The notes: generated by a model from the sequence alone, not told the origin. 64,000 nt of DNA from an uncultured Bacteroidia bacterium (GCA_905478335.1 CAJQIC010000011.1:20054-84053), one strand, 5' to 3'; counted from the stretch's first letter, positions 50,089-59,842 are shown. Translations and numbers: made by a program.

Positions 50089-51501
50089 TTATTTTAGCGT
50101 TGTAGGACAAACATAATCCGTTGTTTTTACGTCCGTTTCTTTTATCGCTGAATATCCTCCCGCCACATCGATGACGTTGTGAAACCCACGTGATTTAAGA
50201 ATTGAGGAAGCAATGACAGACCTGTAACCACCTGCACAGTGCACATAAAACGGATCCTCTTTAGGAAACTCCGCCAAATGATCATTAATAAATTCAAGTG
50301 ACGTATGTTTTGCACCATCAACGTGTTCTGCAGTAAATTCACCATCTTTTCGAACATCGAAAATAGAATTATCATTCTCTTTTATTTCACTAGCAAAGGT
50401 TTCTGCAGATATGGAGTTTAGCGTGTCTATTTCACGACCTGATGATTTCCATGCCTCTATACCGCCTTCTAAATACCCAATGGTATTATCAAAACCTACA
50501 CGACTTAATCGTGTAATGGCTTCCTCGATTTTATTGTTGTCGATAACAAGGAGTAATGGTTGGTTAACATCTTTAATCATCGCGCCTACCCATGGGGCAA
50601 AGTTTCCGTTAAGTCCAATGAAAATGCTTCTTGGAATAAATCCATTCACAAAATCAGTCTGATTTCTAACATCGATTATTAATGCTTCAGTTTCATTGGC
50701 AGCAGCTTCGAACTCAGCTGGGCTTAAAGGATTATTTCCTTTGGTAAGGACCTTGTCGATAGATACATATCCTTTTTTGTTCATGGCCACATTGAGTGGG
50801 AAATATGCCGGAGGAGGGGCAAGGCCATCAGTCACTTCTTTGATAAACTCTTCTTTAGTCATATCTGCACGAAGCGCATAGTTCATTTGCTTTTGATTGC
50901 CTAGTGTGTCAACAGTTTCCTGCATCATGTTTTTGCCACAAGCCGATCCAGCACCATGACCAGGATAAACAATCAGTTCGTCTCTTAAAGGCATGATTTT
51001 ATTGCGCAAACTGTCGTACAATATGCCGGCCAACTCTTCTTGAGTCATACTTGCCGCTTTTTGAGCTAGGTCAGGTCTACCAACATCACCTAAGAATAGG
51101 GTGTCGCCAGAAAAGATACAATGGTCTTCACCGTTTTCATCACGTAACAAATACGTCGTACTTTCCATGGTGTGACCTGGAGTATGTAACGCAACAATTT
51201 GAATATCACCTAATTGAAAGATTTGGCCGTCTGTAGCCACAACCGACTCAAAATCAGGTTTTGCCGTTGGTCCATATACGATTTGAGCACCTGTTTTTTC
51301 AGCAAGGGTCACGTGACCACTAACAAAATCTGCATGAAAATGCGTTTCAAAAATGTACTTAATCGTCGCATTATTTTTTTGCGCTGCACGGATATAATCA
51401 TCCACTTCACGAAGTGGATCTATTATCGCAACTTCGCCATTAGACTCAATATAATAAGCTCCTTGAGCCAAACATCCTGTGTAAATTTGTTCTACTTTCA
51501 T
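50089..51501 (-). CDS. MBL-fold hydrolase with two rhodanese domains (persulfide dioxygenase-like)
   Basis: 470 residues. An N-terminal MBL domain (about 1-230) has the metal motif THFHADFVSGH (~53-63) and the HTPGHTMES loop, similar to persulfide dioxygenases. Two rhodanese modules follow. The second has an active-site Cys (FYVHCAGGYRS, ~422); the first has IDNNKIEEA where the Cys loop should be and is probably inactive. The likely role is oxidation or transfer of persulfide sulfur. It is divergent from the gamma-synthase gene, with a palindrome just upstream of its -7 box. Confidence 0.9.
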   Translation of the reverse strand: MKVEQIYTGCLAQGAYYIESNGEVAIIDPLREVDDYIRAAQKNNATIKYIFETHFHADFVSGHVTLAEKTGAQIVYGPTAKPDFESVVATDGQIFQLGDIQIVALHTPGHTMESTTYLLRDENGEDHCIFSGDTLFLGDVGRPDLAQKAASMTQEELAGILYDSLRNKIMPLRDELIVYPGHGAGSACGKNMMQETVDTLGNQKQMNYALRADMTKEEFIKEVTDGLAPPPAYFPLNVAMNKKGYVSIDKVLTKGNNPLSPAEFEAAANETEALIIDVRNQTDFVNGFIPRSIFIGLNGNFAPWVGAMIKDVNQPLLLVIDNNKIEEAITRLSRVGFDNTIGYLEGGIEAWKSSGREIDTLNSISAETFASEIKENDNSIFDVRKDGEFTAEHVDGAKHTSLEFINDHLAEFPKEDPFYVHCAGGYRSVIASSILKSRGFHNVIDVAGGYSAIKETDVKTTDYVCPTTLK

Positions 51502-51519
51502 AGTCCTTATTTTGTACTT

Positions 51520-51546
51520 CAAAGGTACGATATTGACGATTGTCAA
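51520..51546 (-). promoter_or_regulatory. Promoter and palindrome upstream of the MBL-rhodanese gene
   Basis: The minus strand has TACCTTTG (TAnnTTTG, 51520-51527) preceded by the palindrome TTGAC-GATT-GTCAA (51533-51546), whose left TTG is close to the -33 position. A regulator binding here would overlap the promoter. Confidence 0.5.
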
Positions 51547-51678
51547 CCGGTATGAAATTTAGCAGTTTGAATTCTAATATTTGATAGGATTATAAGCATC
51601 GTTTATACTTTCAGTATTTTAATTGAGTTACTCGATGATAAAACCGTGAATTGTGCTCAAGCACTTGGATGTATAAAT

Positions 51679-51686
51679 TATATTTG
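51679..51686 (+). promoter_or_regulatory. Putative -7 box of the cystathionine gamma-synthase gene
   Basis: TATATTTG matches TAnnTTTG, 17 bp before the ATG at 51704. Confidence 0.4.
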
Positions 51687-51703
51687 CTCCACTTTCTATC
51701 ATT

Positions 51704-52843
51704 ATGAAATTCAATACAAAAACAATTCATGCAGGTGTGTTTCCAGACCCAACAACGGGTGCTATTATGACACCAATATATCAAACGTCAACGTATGCGC
51801 AATCGTCGCCGGGCGAACATAAAGGATTCGAGTATAGTCGTACCCATAACCCGACACGTTCTCAATTGCAAGACAACTTAGCAGCCTTAGAGAATGCCAA
51901 ACACGGATTGTGTTTTGCCAGTGGCATGGCAGCCATTGATGCAGTAGTAAAGCTATTGTCTCCAGGTGATGAAGTAATTTCGACCAATGATCTGTACGGT
52001 GGTTCATATAGAATCTTCACTCAGGTGTTTGCGGCTTATGGAATTAAGTTTCATTTCGTTGATATGGGAGACTTAGATGCTGTGACTGCTCTAGTAAATG
52101 AAAACACTAAATTGTTGTGGGTTGAAACGCCAACAAACCCATTATTGAAAATAATCGACATCAAAGCGGTTAGTGCCATTGCTAAGGCCGCGAATGCTCT
52201 GTTGTGCGTGGATAATACGTTTGCATCACCCTATCTGCAAACACCAATGGATCTTGGGGCAGACATAGTGATGCACTCTGTAACGAAGTTTATTAATGGT
52301 CACTCAGACGTTGTGATGGGCGCCTTGGTGTGTAACAGCGATGATTTACTAGAAAGACTTTCGTTTATTCAAAACAGTTGTGGCGGAACGCCAGGACCAC
52401 AAGATAGCTTTTTAGTGCTGCGTGGAATTAAGACGCTGCATTTACGCATGCAACGTCATTGCGATAATGGCCGACAGGTCGCACAATTTTTAGCAGATCA
52501 TCCAAAGGTGTCTAAGGTATATTGGCCAGGATTTACTTCGCACCCAAACCACGACGTGGCTAAATCACAAATGAATGACTTTGGCGGTATGATGTCGTTT
52601 ACGTTATCTGGAGATAGCATTGAAGAAGCACAGGCCGTCATAAGCAAAACAAAACTCTTTACGTTAGCAGAATCATTGGGTGGGGTAGAATCGTTATGCG
52701 GACACCCAGCCAGTATGACACATGCTTCTATACCAAAAGAAGAACGTGAAAAAGCTGGATTAAAAGACTCACTCATTCGTTTAAGTGTAGGAATCGAAGA
52801 CGTAGAAGATTTAATTGAAGACTTGCGACAAGCCATAGGCTAA
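51704..52843 (+). CDS. Cystathionine gamma-synthase/gamma-lyase
   Basis: 379-residue PLP enzyme of the Cys/Met metabolism family. YSRTHNPTR binds phosphate, GMAAIDAV and ETPTNPLLKI follow, and the PLP Lys is in HSVTKFINGHSD (K195). The C-terminus has the substrate loop AESLGGVESLCGHPASMTHASIP. The sequence cannot separate gamma-synthase from gamma-lyase; with the beta-synthase at 33941 the lyase direction would complete reverse transsulfuration. It is immediately followed by the PrsW gene (1-bp overlap, TAATG). Confidence 0.92.
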   Translation: MKFNTKTIHAGVFPDPTTGAIMTPIYQTSTYAQSSPGEHKGFEYSRTHNPTRSQLQDNLAALENAKHGLCFASGMAAIDAVVKLLSPGDEVISTNDLYGGSYRIFTQVFAAYGIKFHFVDMGDLDAVTALVNENTKLLWVETPTNPLLKIIDIKAVSAIAKAANALLCVDNTFASPYLQTPMDLGADIVMHSVTKFINGHSDVVMGALVCNSDDLLERLSFIQNSCGGTPGPQDSFLVLRGIKTLHLRMQRHCDNGRQVAQFLADHPKVSKVYWPGFTSHPNHDVAKSQMNDFGGMMSFTLSGDSIEEAQAVISKTKLFTLAESLGGVESLCGHPASMTHASIPKEEREKAGLKDSLIRLSVGIEDVEDLIEDLRQAIG

Positions 52844-53541
52844 TGAAGTTGTTAGCGCTTGCAATAGCACCTGGTCTAGCCATTATGATTTATATCTTTT
52901 GGAAAGACAAGTACGACCGTGAACCAAAGAAATTATTGATTTGGGCGTTTATTCTGGGTGTATTAAGCATTATTCCAGCTGTCATCTTAGAATCGATGGT
53001 TACGCGGACGGGAATGGTGTATACTGACAGTATTTTAAAAACAGGTGTATATGCTTTTGCAGGAATCGCATTGATTGAAGAAGCCGTAAAGTTTTTCGTA
53101 GTCTTTCGGTTCTTGTACCCCAAAAAGGATTTTGATGAGCCGTTCGATGGCATTACCTATAGTGTTATGGTTTCGATGGGTTTTGCAACTTTGGAAAACA
53201 TTGCATATACGGTAGATTACGGAATGGCAACTGGCGTGTTGCGCATGTTTACTGCCGTACCTGCACACGCGGCATTTGGCGTAATTATGGGATATTACCT
53301 AGGTTTGGCAAAGTTCAACACCGAAAAGTCCAATACCTATTTAGCTTACGCCCTGTTTATCCCGTCTATTTTGCACGCAGCCTACGATTTCTCACTCTTG
53401 TTAGACGACAGCCTGCTCGGATGGTTAAAGGGGTATAAAATTATTGGAGCGTTAGTCACCTTGGTCATTGCCATACTACTGTCCAGAAGAGCGATAAGAA
53501 TTCACCAATACAATTCTCCGTTTAACGACAGACAGAAATAA
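52843..53541 (+). CDS. PrsW-family intramembrane metalloprotease
   Basis: 232 residues with about seven transmembrane segments. Conserved catalytic features are the EE in ALIEEAVKFFVVF, MGFATLENIAY, PAHAAFGVIMGYYLG and HAAYDFSLLL. PrsW proteins cleave membrane-bound anti-sigma factors in Bacillus; here the target is unknown. It is translationally coupled to the PLP enzyme upstream and followed by the TIGR02757 gene. Confidence 0.9.
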   Translation: MKLLALAIAPGLAIMIYIFWKDKYDREPKKLLIWAFILGVLSIIPAVILESMVTRTGMVYTDSILKTGVYAFAGIALIEEAVKFFVVFRFLYPKKDFDEPFDGITYSVMVSMGFATLENIAYTVDYGMATGVLRMFTAVPAHAAFGVIMGYYLGLAKFNTEKSNTYLAYALFIPSILHAAYDFSLLLDDSLLGWLKGYKIIGALVTLVIAILLSRRAIRIHQYNSPFNDRQK

Positions 53542-53543
53542 GC

Positions 53544-54320
53544 TTGAACAAAGGAGAGTTAAAGGCATTTTTAGAGTTGTGGTACCACAAAACCAATCAA
53601 TCGGTATTCATCGATAACGATCCGATTTCTATTCCACATCGCTTTTCAAAACGACAAGACATCGAGATTGCAGGATTTTTTGCTGCGATTATGGCGTGGG
53701 GTAATCGGAAGACGATAATCAATAAATGTAATGTACTTCTACATCACATGGACGAAAGTCCACATGATTTTATTCTTCATGCGGCGGATTCCGACTTGAA
53801 ACGGTTTGAGGGCTTTGTTCATCGGACGCTTAACGATACCGACGTATTGTATATTTTGGCATTTCTAAAGCAATGGTATGCCAATAATGAGTCTTTAGAA
53901 ACAGCATTTTCAACTGGCTTAAAACCATCAGATGCACATGTAGGTCCTGGATTAATTGGTTTCAATAAACTCGCCTTCAGTGTTCTGCCAGTTTCTGAGC
54001 GTACACGAAAGCATATTGCTACGCCAAGTAGAAAGTCTGCCTGTAAACGTTTAAACATGTATTTGCGTTGGATGGTGCGCAAAGATGAAAGCGGCGTAGA
54101 CTTTGGGTTGTGGAATTCTATTAAACCCGCTCAATTGATATGTCCGTTGGACGTACATGTTCAACGCGTTGCCTCAAAGCTAGGATTGTTAGAGCGCAAA
54201 CAACCGGATTGGCTGGCAGCGGAGTTACTGACCAACAGTCTTAAGGACTTTGATGCCAATGACCCGGTGAAATATGATTACGCCTTGTTTGGACTTGGCA
54301 TCTCCGGATTTGCCAAATAA
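53544..54320 (+). CDS. TIGR02757 family protein (DUF2400)
   Basis: 258 residues from a TTG start (MNKGELKAFLELWY). Family phrases include HDFILHAADSDLKRFEGFVHRT, PSRKSACKRLNMYLRWMVRKDESGVDFGLW, ICPLDVHVQRVASKLGLL and DPVKYDYALFGLG. Its helical repeats resemble DNA-glycosylase folds, but no activity is known. No ATG occurs near the N-terminus. A strong terminator follows. Confidence 0.9.
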   Translation: MNKGELKAFLELWYHKTNQSVFIDNDPISIPHRFSKRQDIEIAGFFAAIMAWGNRKTIINKCNVLLHHMDESPHDFILHAADSDLKRFEGFVHRTLNDTDVLYILAFLKQWYANNESLETAFSTGLKPSDAHVGPGLIGFNKLAFSVLPVSERTRKHIATPSRKSACKRLNMYLRWMVRKDESGVDFGLWNSIKPAQLICPLDVHVQRVASKLGLLERKQPDWLAAELLTNSLKDFDANDPVKYDYALFGLGISGFAK

Positions 54321-54352
54321 AAAAAGGGTCAACCAAACGGTTGACCCTTTTT
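54321..54352. terminator. Bidirectional intrinsic terminator
   Basis: Perfect stem AAAAGGGTCAACC / GGTTGACCCTTTT with a 4-nt loop, and A- and T-runs on both sides, between convergent genes. Confidence 0.95.
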
Positions 54353-54368
54353 AATGTTTTAATTCTTT

Positions 54369-56420
54369 CTATTGAACCGTTAGCGGCTTGGTAAATGTAC
54401 CAAAGTCCGTAACCAACTGTACGTAGTAAACACCTTTTGTTAAGTTAGAAACATCAACATCAACAGTGTTTTCACCAGCGTTCAACACACCGGCATTAGA
54501 AACAGCTACTTCTTGACCTGATACATTCAGAACAGATACTTGAACATCTGAACCTGTTGTTAAGTCAAAACTCACGCTAGTTACATCGGTTGCTGGATTT
54601 GGATACATGGTGAACTTGCTTTCTTGAGTCATGTCTACAACGCTTGTATTGGTTTGCGTTGCATAAGTTGCTTGGTGAACCTCTTTGGTCGACGCATTTT
54701 GAATCCATACTGCAACGATTAAATCTTCAAACTCCTCTACAGAGTGTGCAGTATTGTGGTTTATCCAGTTTGAACTTTGTCCGTCAAAAGGAAGTGTATA
54801 GTCGCCTTTGAAATTCCAAGTGAATTTGCGTTCAACCTTGGTGTCTTTTTTCAAGGTTCCAAGATTTATACCCACTGCACCTGTCATCATTTTCTTCATG
54901 ACATTTTCGAATTCAGCTTCACCGTTCGTTTTCTCGTTGTTGAAGGTAAGTTTCTCCATAATCGCTACATGCAATGTGTTATTACCTTGAAAGTCTGATG
55001 CTGGATTAACTTCAACATTAACTTCAACGTGCTTACCCCACTGAATAGACTCTGCGGTTATTTCCATAAAGGCAGGAAGACCAGTTGCATCTGAATGCAT
55101 TTGAGTAGTAAATGACGAAGCATTTCCGTCCCAACCACCGTCAACTTCCATTCTAGGAATTGAATTTATTGAGTAGTAGTTACGTCTTTCGTTTGCTTCA
55201 GCAGTACAATAAGGGTCTCCTGTACCAGGCCAGCTTTGTTGATACTTGATATAAACGCACTCATCGTCTTTTCCTTCGATGATGCTATGGAAGTTTACGT
55301 TACCAGGTGCACATGGGACACAGGTTGAAGACGTAAACACTTCGTAAAGTGGTTTACGTACATAAACTTTGTCGTGAACACGAATGCTTGCTGTTATCTC
55401 ATCGTTATCTGTATTGGCATCTGCCTTTGTATTTGGGTTTGACGTCCAAATTTTGATTTCGTATGCGTCAGAGCTTGCAGGCATAAAAGCTGTGCTATGC
55501 TCAAAGCTGTGATAAGCGCCGCTTGCCACGTTAACACCTGTTACGCTTTGTGTAACAGTAGCGCCACCGTTAACAGAATAGTTTAAATCAAAGCTTGTTA
55601 AAGCCGTTGCACCAATGTTTCTTAATTCACCTTTGATAGAAATTCCACCGCCAGCTAATTCATAATCAGTCAACATATCAGTGCTGATCATCATCAAGTC
55701 ATTGTCTGCCTGTGTACCAGGGTAAAAAGTATAATACACATTATCAGCAGGTGTAAAATCGTTACCAGCTCTTCCTTCCATTGATGGAGAGTTTGGTAGA
55801 CTGATCGCCGTTGTGCTATTCAACTGAATTCCAGCAGAAACTTGTGGTTTCCCAGTACAAGCTGCTCCTGAAGATGTAACACACTGATTTCTTTGGTCAA
55901 CAATGTAGACGTTGTTTGTACCTTCTTCAAGAACGATACTCCAATACGCCCAACCGTTTTGAACATTAGCATTTCCAGCCGTGTTCATTTGAACCCAGAA
56001 CTGTCTGTTCGGAGAAGATCCAAACGTCTTGCTAATGATAAAGTCACCTGCTCCAACTGTTAAACCCCAAACGGCAACTGTGTTATCAGGTAAATTTGCA
56101 CTTGGTAAAGCAGCCGCTGTTGTTCCAGGATAGGAGCTAGGCGTTCCAAAGGTTAGTAAACCCGGAGCTACCTTACACGTGGTGTAATCTGTACCATTAA
56201 AGTTGAATGTAAAAGGAATTGTAATATCTCCAGACCACGCTGTTGCAGGACCAGTGATGATTGTTGTCCATCCACCTGGTAAACCTCCACCAACAGGATA
56301 TTCATTATCGTTGTTAATTCCTTTAGGATTTTGTCCTAAATCCCAATCTAGATGATAATACTGGGCAGAGCCAGCAATACTCATCATCAAAGCAAAAGCT
56401 AAAAGCGTAAATTTTCTCAT
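54369..56420 (-). CDS. Omp28-related secreted protein with T9SS type A sorting domain
   Basis: 683 residues with an N-terminal signal peptide (MSIAGSAQ). After a beta-rich part (to ~345), an Omp28/thioredoxin-like region begins at VRKPLYEVFTSSTCVPCAPGNVNFHSI, with a CxxC pair (CVPC) and RNYYSINSIPRMEVDGGW. The C-terminal ~80 residues (FTMYPNPATDVTSVSF, then KGVYYVQLVTDFGTFTKPLTVQ) form a type A sorting domain. A surface-exposed thiol-redox or binding role is possible. Confidence 0.9.
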   Translation of the reverse strand: MRKFTLLAFALMMSIAGSAQYYHLDWDLGQNPKGINNDNEYPVGGGLPGGWTTIITGPATAWSGDITIPFTFNFNGTDYTTCKVAPGLLTFGTPSSYPGTTAAALPSANLPDNTVAVWGLTVGAGDFIISKTFGSSPNRQFWVQMNTAGNANVQNGWAYWSIVLEEGTNNVYIVDQRNQCVTSSGAACTGKPQVSAGIQLNSTTAISLPNSPSMEGRAGNDFTPADNVYYTFYPGTQADNDLMMISTDMLTDYELAGGGISIKGELRNIGATALTSFDLNYSVNGGATVTQSVTGVNVASGAYHSFEHSTAFMPASSDAYEIKIWTSNPNTKADANTDNDEITASIRVHDKVYVRKPLYEVFTSSTCVPCAPGNVNFHSIIEGKDDECVYIKYQQSWPGTGDPYCTAEANERRNYYSINSIPRMEVDGGWDGNASSFTTQMHSDATGLPAFMEITAESIQWGKHVEVNVEVNPASDFQGNNTLHVAIMEKLTFNNEKTNGEAEFENVMKKMMTGAVGINLGTLKKDTKVERKFTWNFKGDYTLPFDGQSSNWINHNTAHSVEEFEDLIVAVWIQNASTKEVHQATYATQTNTSVVDMTQESKFTMYPNPATDVTSVSFDLTTGSDVQVSVLNVSGQEVAVSNAGVLNAGENTVDVDVSNLTKGVYYVQLVTDFGTFTKPLTVQ

Positions 56421-56452
56421 TCTATATGTGAACTAATTTGAATGTTAAACCC

Positions 56453-56460
56453 CAAAAATA
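56453..56460 (-). promoter_or_regulatory. Putative -7 box of the Omp28-related gene
   Basis: TATTTTTG on the minus strand matches TAnnTTTG and lies 33 bp before the ATG. Confidence 0.4.
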
Positions 56461-56509
56461 AGGTTTTTATGCTGTAGTTCAGCGCTAGAAGAGGGGATGA
56501 CTAAAAATA

Positions 56510-57094
56510 TTACAATAGTGCTATAAACTCAGACTGTACCTCGTTCGACTTATCTTTGGTGTACCACTTATGAAGCGTAGTTTTAAACTCTTCTGGGGTT
56601 TCAGTCCCCGGGTTTTTCTTATGGGCAAGAAACATGTCTTGCGCCACTTTTGGTCGTGGTCCCCATGTAAACAGAACATTGTTGTCAGCATCCACAGAAA
56701 TAAGCTTTGGTACCGACCGTCCACCATTTGTTAAAAATGCGTCCATCACCTCCAAGTTTGCATCTCTCTCAATAATCTGTAGATCTATCTTGTCACTTAT
56801 AGATGCCATTTTGTTTATGATTGGCAAGTTTTGAGCACAATCACCACACCATGCCTCCGATATCAAAATCCACCGCTGAGATTGTTTTACTTCTCCTATA
56901 GCGGCAATGACATCCGGGCGCAAAGTCAAACGCTTGTTTAAGCGCTGCAGGCGTTTCAAATTTAAAGAAGTGAAGTCAATTAAGATTTGACTTTGATTAG
57001 GTCCAGAGGTCTTGTTTTGTGACACAAGTGACTCTATTAATTCCATGTACTGAACGTAACTAAACGTTTCATTAAGGGCAAACTCAAACTTCAT
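56510..57094 (-). CDS. Thioredoxin-family protein
   Basis: 194 residues. A thioredoxin-like domain (about 70-180) holds the redox motif CGDC in SEAWCGDCAQNLPIINKMA, followed by DANLEVMDAFLTNGGRSVPKLI with the cis-Pro in SVPKL. The first 60 residues are helical. No signal peptide is visible, so it is cytoplasmic. The ATG at 57094 follows an in-frame TTG. It is the gene after cysteine desulfurase on the same strand, 18 bp away. Confidence 0.87.
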   Translation of the reverse strand: MKFEFALNETFSYVQYMELIESLVSQNKTSGPNQSQILIDFTSLNLKRLQRLNKRLTLRPDVIAAIGEVKQSQRWILISEAWCGDCAQNLPIINKMASISDKIDLQIIERDANLEVMDAFLTNGGRSVPKLISVDADNNVLFTWGPRPKVAQDMFLAHKKNPGTETPEEFKTTLHKWYTKDKSNEVQSEFIALL

Positions 57095-57112
57095 CAAGTG
57101 TATTAATCGTTG

Positions 57113-58270
57113 TTACATAACAACGGTTTCAGACACCAATAGTTTGGTTAAAACTTCAATGGCGTAATCGACGTCTTCTTTTGTTGTGAAGCGACCAAAA
57201 GAAAAACGGATAGCCTTTCGATTGGTATCATGATTAATTGCATTGAGCACATGTGATCCAGTTGATGCACCAGAGTTACAGGCCGATCCTCCTGAACAAC
57301 AAACACCTTCGATATCTAGTTGGAATAACAACAACTCATTGTTTGGCTGAGGCGGTAACGAACAATTCAAAACCGTATACAAACCACCTTCAAAAGTATT
57401 AACACCATTAAACTCAATACTTGGCAGCTTCGACTGCATAGCCGCCATCATGTAAGTCTTTATCTCAAATATGAGTTTTTGCTCTTCTTCAATGTTTGCA
57501 AAAGCTATTTCCAACGCTTTGGCCAGTCCTACAATGCCAATGACATTCTCAGTTCCAGCGCGGTGGTTGCTTTCTTGTCCACCGCCAGTGATTAATGCTT
57601 TTAGGTTTAAGTTTTTATTGACATATAAAAAGCCAATACCCTTAGGACCGTTTAATTTATGCGCTGAACAGGTAAGGAAATCAGCACCAAAGTCTTTTAC
57701 ATTAAAGGCATAATGACCCATGGTTTGTACGGTATCACTATGAAAAAGACAATTATTTGCCTTGGCAATAGAAGAAACACGTTTGTAATCCAACAAGGTT
57801 CCCAATTCGTTATTAGCGTGCATAAGGCTAATCAGAGCGCCGTTGTATTCCTTGGCAATAGATTCTAAATGGTTTAAATCAACCATTCCTTTTGAATCAA
57901 CGCGCACCAAGTGTAGTTGGATTTTTCCTTTGGCCTCTAACTCTTCACAGGTGCCAATAACGGCTTTATGCTCTATTGGCGATGTGATAACATGTGTTAC
58001 GTCTAAATCGTTAACCACACATCTAATGGCCATGTTATCAGCCTCCGTTCCTCCGGAAGTGAATATAATTTCTTTGGCTTCCGCCTGTATTGAGGCTGCG
58101 ATTTGCTTTCTGGCAGTTTCAACAACTGCTTTTGCCTTTCTACCAATACTGTGGGATGCAGACGGGTTACCATACGTTTCCTGCATTTCATCGGTCATAG
58201 CCTTAATAACCATTGGGTCTAAAGGCGAAGTTGCTGCATTGTCTAAATAGACTTTTTTAGGGCTCTGCAT
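57113..58270 (-). CDS. Cysteine desulfurase (IscS/NifS family)
   Basis: 385-residue PLP enzyme that takes sulfur from cysteine for Fe-S clusters and thio-modified tRNA. The PLP Lys is in CSAHKLNGPKG (K205), with GGGQESNHRAGTENV near the active site and the catalytic Cys in CCSGGSACNSGA (Cys331). The full class I domain order is present. No iscU or sufBCD is next to it; the neighbours are a thioredoxin-like gene and agmatinase. Confidence 0.93.
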   Translation of the reverse strand: MQSPKKVYLDNAATSPLDPMVIKAMTDEMQETYGNPSASHSIGRKAKAVVETARKQIAASIQAEAKEIIFTSGGTEADNMAIRCVVNDLDVTHVITSPIEHKAVIGTCEELEAKGKIQLHLVRVDSKGMVDLNHLESIAKEYNGALISLMHANNELGTLLDYKRVSSIAKANNCLFHSDTVQTMGHYAFNVKDFGADFLTCSAHKLNGPKGIGFLYVNKNLNLKALITGGGQESNHRAGTENVIGIVGLAKALEIAFANIEEEQKLIFEIKTYMMAAMQSKLPSIEFNGVNTFEGGLYTVLNCSLPPQPNNELLLFQLDIEGVCCSGGSACNSGASTGSHVLNAINHDTNRKAIRFSFGRFTTKEDVDYAIEVLTKLLVSETVVM

Positions 58271-58276
58271 TTTCTA

Positions 58277-59185
58277 TTATTTATATGACTTAAAGTTATT
58301 GGGATTTAACGTACAGTAACCCAAAATCTTGTAAGCCAGTTTTGCTAAAACATATTGCGATTGTATCTGACCATCAATAGGCGCACATTCAACAATATCA
58401 AATCCAACTATCTTTTTATTTCTGCAAATATCTTTCAATATTTTTAATAATCTATGATAACTTAATCCACCTGGCTCGGGTGTGCCAACACCAGGAACGA
58501 CGGCGGGGTCAATGCCATCAGCGTCGATTGTGATGTACACTTTATCTGTTAAATGTGCACTGATTTGCGCTTCCAAATCATCAGTAAGGTTTACTTGGTG
58601 ATCATAAAACGTCTGAATGCTTTGAGTGTCTTTAATGGTTTGAGCCTCTACCACACTTTGAGCACGGATACCGACCTGAGAAATTTGAACATTAAGCTCA
58701 TTGATCCTTGCCATTACACAAGCATGCGAAAGTTTATTTCCTTCATAAGAATCACGTAAGTCTGAATGCGCGTCTATTTGTAGAACTGACACCGTATGAT
58801 CGAGGGAATGTATGGCTTCAAATACACCCAATGATACCGTGTGCTCGGCCCCGAAGCTCATGATAAACTTACCGTTGTTTAGGTGTTTAAGGGTATTGTC
58901 TTTTATGAGTTGGACTGCAGCTTTGTCGACTTTGTCCTCAAAGTTTAGTTCGTGTTGTGTGCTAATGCCCATCTCGCGATAGGTCTCTTGGTCAAGTTCT
59001 TCATCATAATACTCTACAAAATGAGAAGCTTCTAGCATCGCCTTTGGGCCTTGCTTAGAGCCAGCTTGATACGAACTGGTGTGCTCGTAGGGTAGCAGCT
59101 GTAAAACGACATCAGACGAGTCATATTCACTCCATTGAGACTCCTCTATCCCTAAAAAGTTATGTGCCGTATCGTAAAATTTCAC
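58277..59185 (-). CDS. speB: Agmatinase / ureohydrolase
   Basis: 302-residue member of the arginase-agmatinase-formiminoglutamase family. Metal ligands are seen in SFGAEHTVS, QIDAHSDLRD and IDADGIDPAVVPGVGTPEPGG. Agmatine to putrescine is the most likely reaction, consistent with polyamine synthesis. GAEHT replaces the more usual GGEHT. The gene ends 6 bp before the cysteine desulfurase start, so the two may share an operon. Confidence 0.88.
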   Translation of the reverse strand: MKFYDTAHNFLGIEESQWSEYDSSDVVLQLLPYEHTSSYQAGSKQGPKAMLEASHFVEYYDEELDQETYREMGISTQHELNFEDKVDKAAVQLIKDNTLKHLNNGKFIMSFGAEHTVSLGVFEAIHSLDHTVSVLQIDAHSDLRDSYEGNKLSHACVMARINELNVQISQVGIRAQSVVEAQTIKDTQSIQTFYDHQVNLTDDLEAQISAHLTDKVYITIDADGIDPAVVPGVGTPEPGGLSYHRLLKILKDICRNKKIVGFDIVECAPIDGQIQSQYVLAKLAYKILGYCTLNPNNFKSYK

Positions 59186-59201
59186 TTGGTTGTATTTTTA
59201 A

Positions 59202-59209
59202 CAAAATTA
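59202..59209 (-). promoter_or_regulatory. Putative -7 box of speB
   Basis: TAATTTTG on the minus strand matches TAnnTTTG and lies 17 bp before the ATG. Confidence 0.35.
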
Positions 59210-59283
59210 TACTTTTAGACATCTGTTTGACGAGGTATTGAAATTTTGAATAAAAACATCTTTATTGCAAGAAAGTAATACCT

Positions 59284-59838
59284 ATGAAAAACCTAAATAA
59301 AATACTTGTTGCCTTCTTGATTATCGGATTTCTTTCCAGTTGTACACAGCGTAGATACAGTCATGTTACAGGTTTCCAGCTTAACAAAAAGGCAAAGACG
59401 GAAAAGACATTTAGGTCTGGTCATTACGTGACAGCAGATAAAACTTCGGTTGCTGCAGATGTGGTTGAAGAACAAGCTGCAGTTACCTTCAATACTGAAA
59501 CAATTGATTTATCGTCAACACAAGTAACAACCCCACAGGTATTTAAGAAAAGAAATAAGTCGTTAAAATCTGCGATTTCGGTAGAAGAAGCTAAGTCGTT
59601 GCCAAAGATGTTAAGTGAAGTGAATCAGGTCACTGCACCACAGAACGTATACAAAAAGGTTGAAAAGGCTGTGGCCAAAAAAACGAAAGCAGGCGGGCTA
59701 ATTTATTGGATATTGGTTTTAATCCTTGTTATCTTAATCGTGTCTTTATTAGAAACAGTGTTAGGAACAGGGTTAACTAGAATACTTATTACCATTGCTT
59801 TAATTGCCTTTATTGGGCACTTAATCGGTCTTTGGTAG
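59284..59838 (+). CDS. Hypothetical lipoprotein with C-terminal membrane helices
   Basis: 184 residues. The N-terminus MKNLNKILVAFLIIGFLSSC is a lipoprotein signal with Cys20 in the lipobox. A Lys/Thr-rich soluble stretch (about 25-135) follows, with YKKVEKAVAKKTKAGG before two hydrophobic segments (about 138-158 and 165-183). No family is recognised. A lipid-anchored N-terminus plus two membrane helices is an unusual topology. It converges on efp with a 4-bp gap. Confidence 0.7.
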   Translation: MKNLNKILVAFLIIGFLSSCTQRRYSHVTGFQLNKKAKTEKTFRSGHYVTADKTSVAADVVEEQAAVTFNTETIDLSSTQVTTPQVFKKRNKSLKSAISVEEAKSLPKMLSEVNQVTAPQNVYKKVEKAVAKKTKAGGLIYWILVLILVILIVSLLETVLGTGLTRILITIALIAFIGHLIGLW

Positions 59839-59842
59839 GCGT

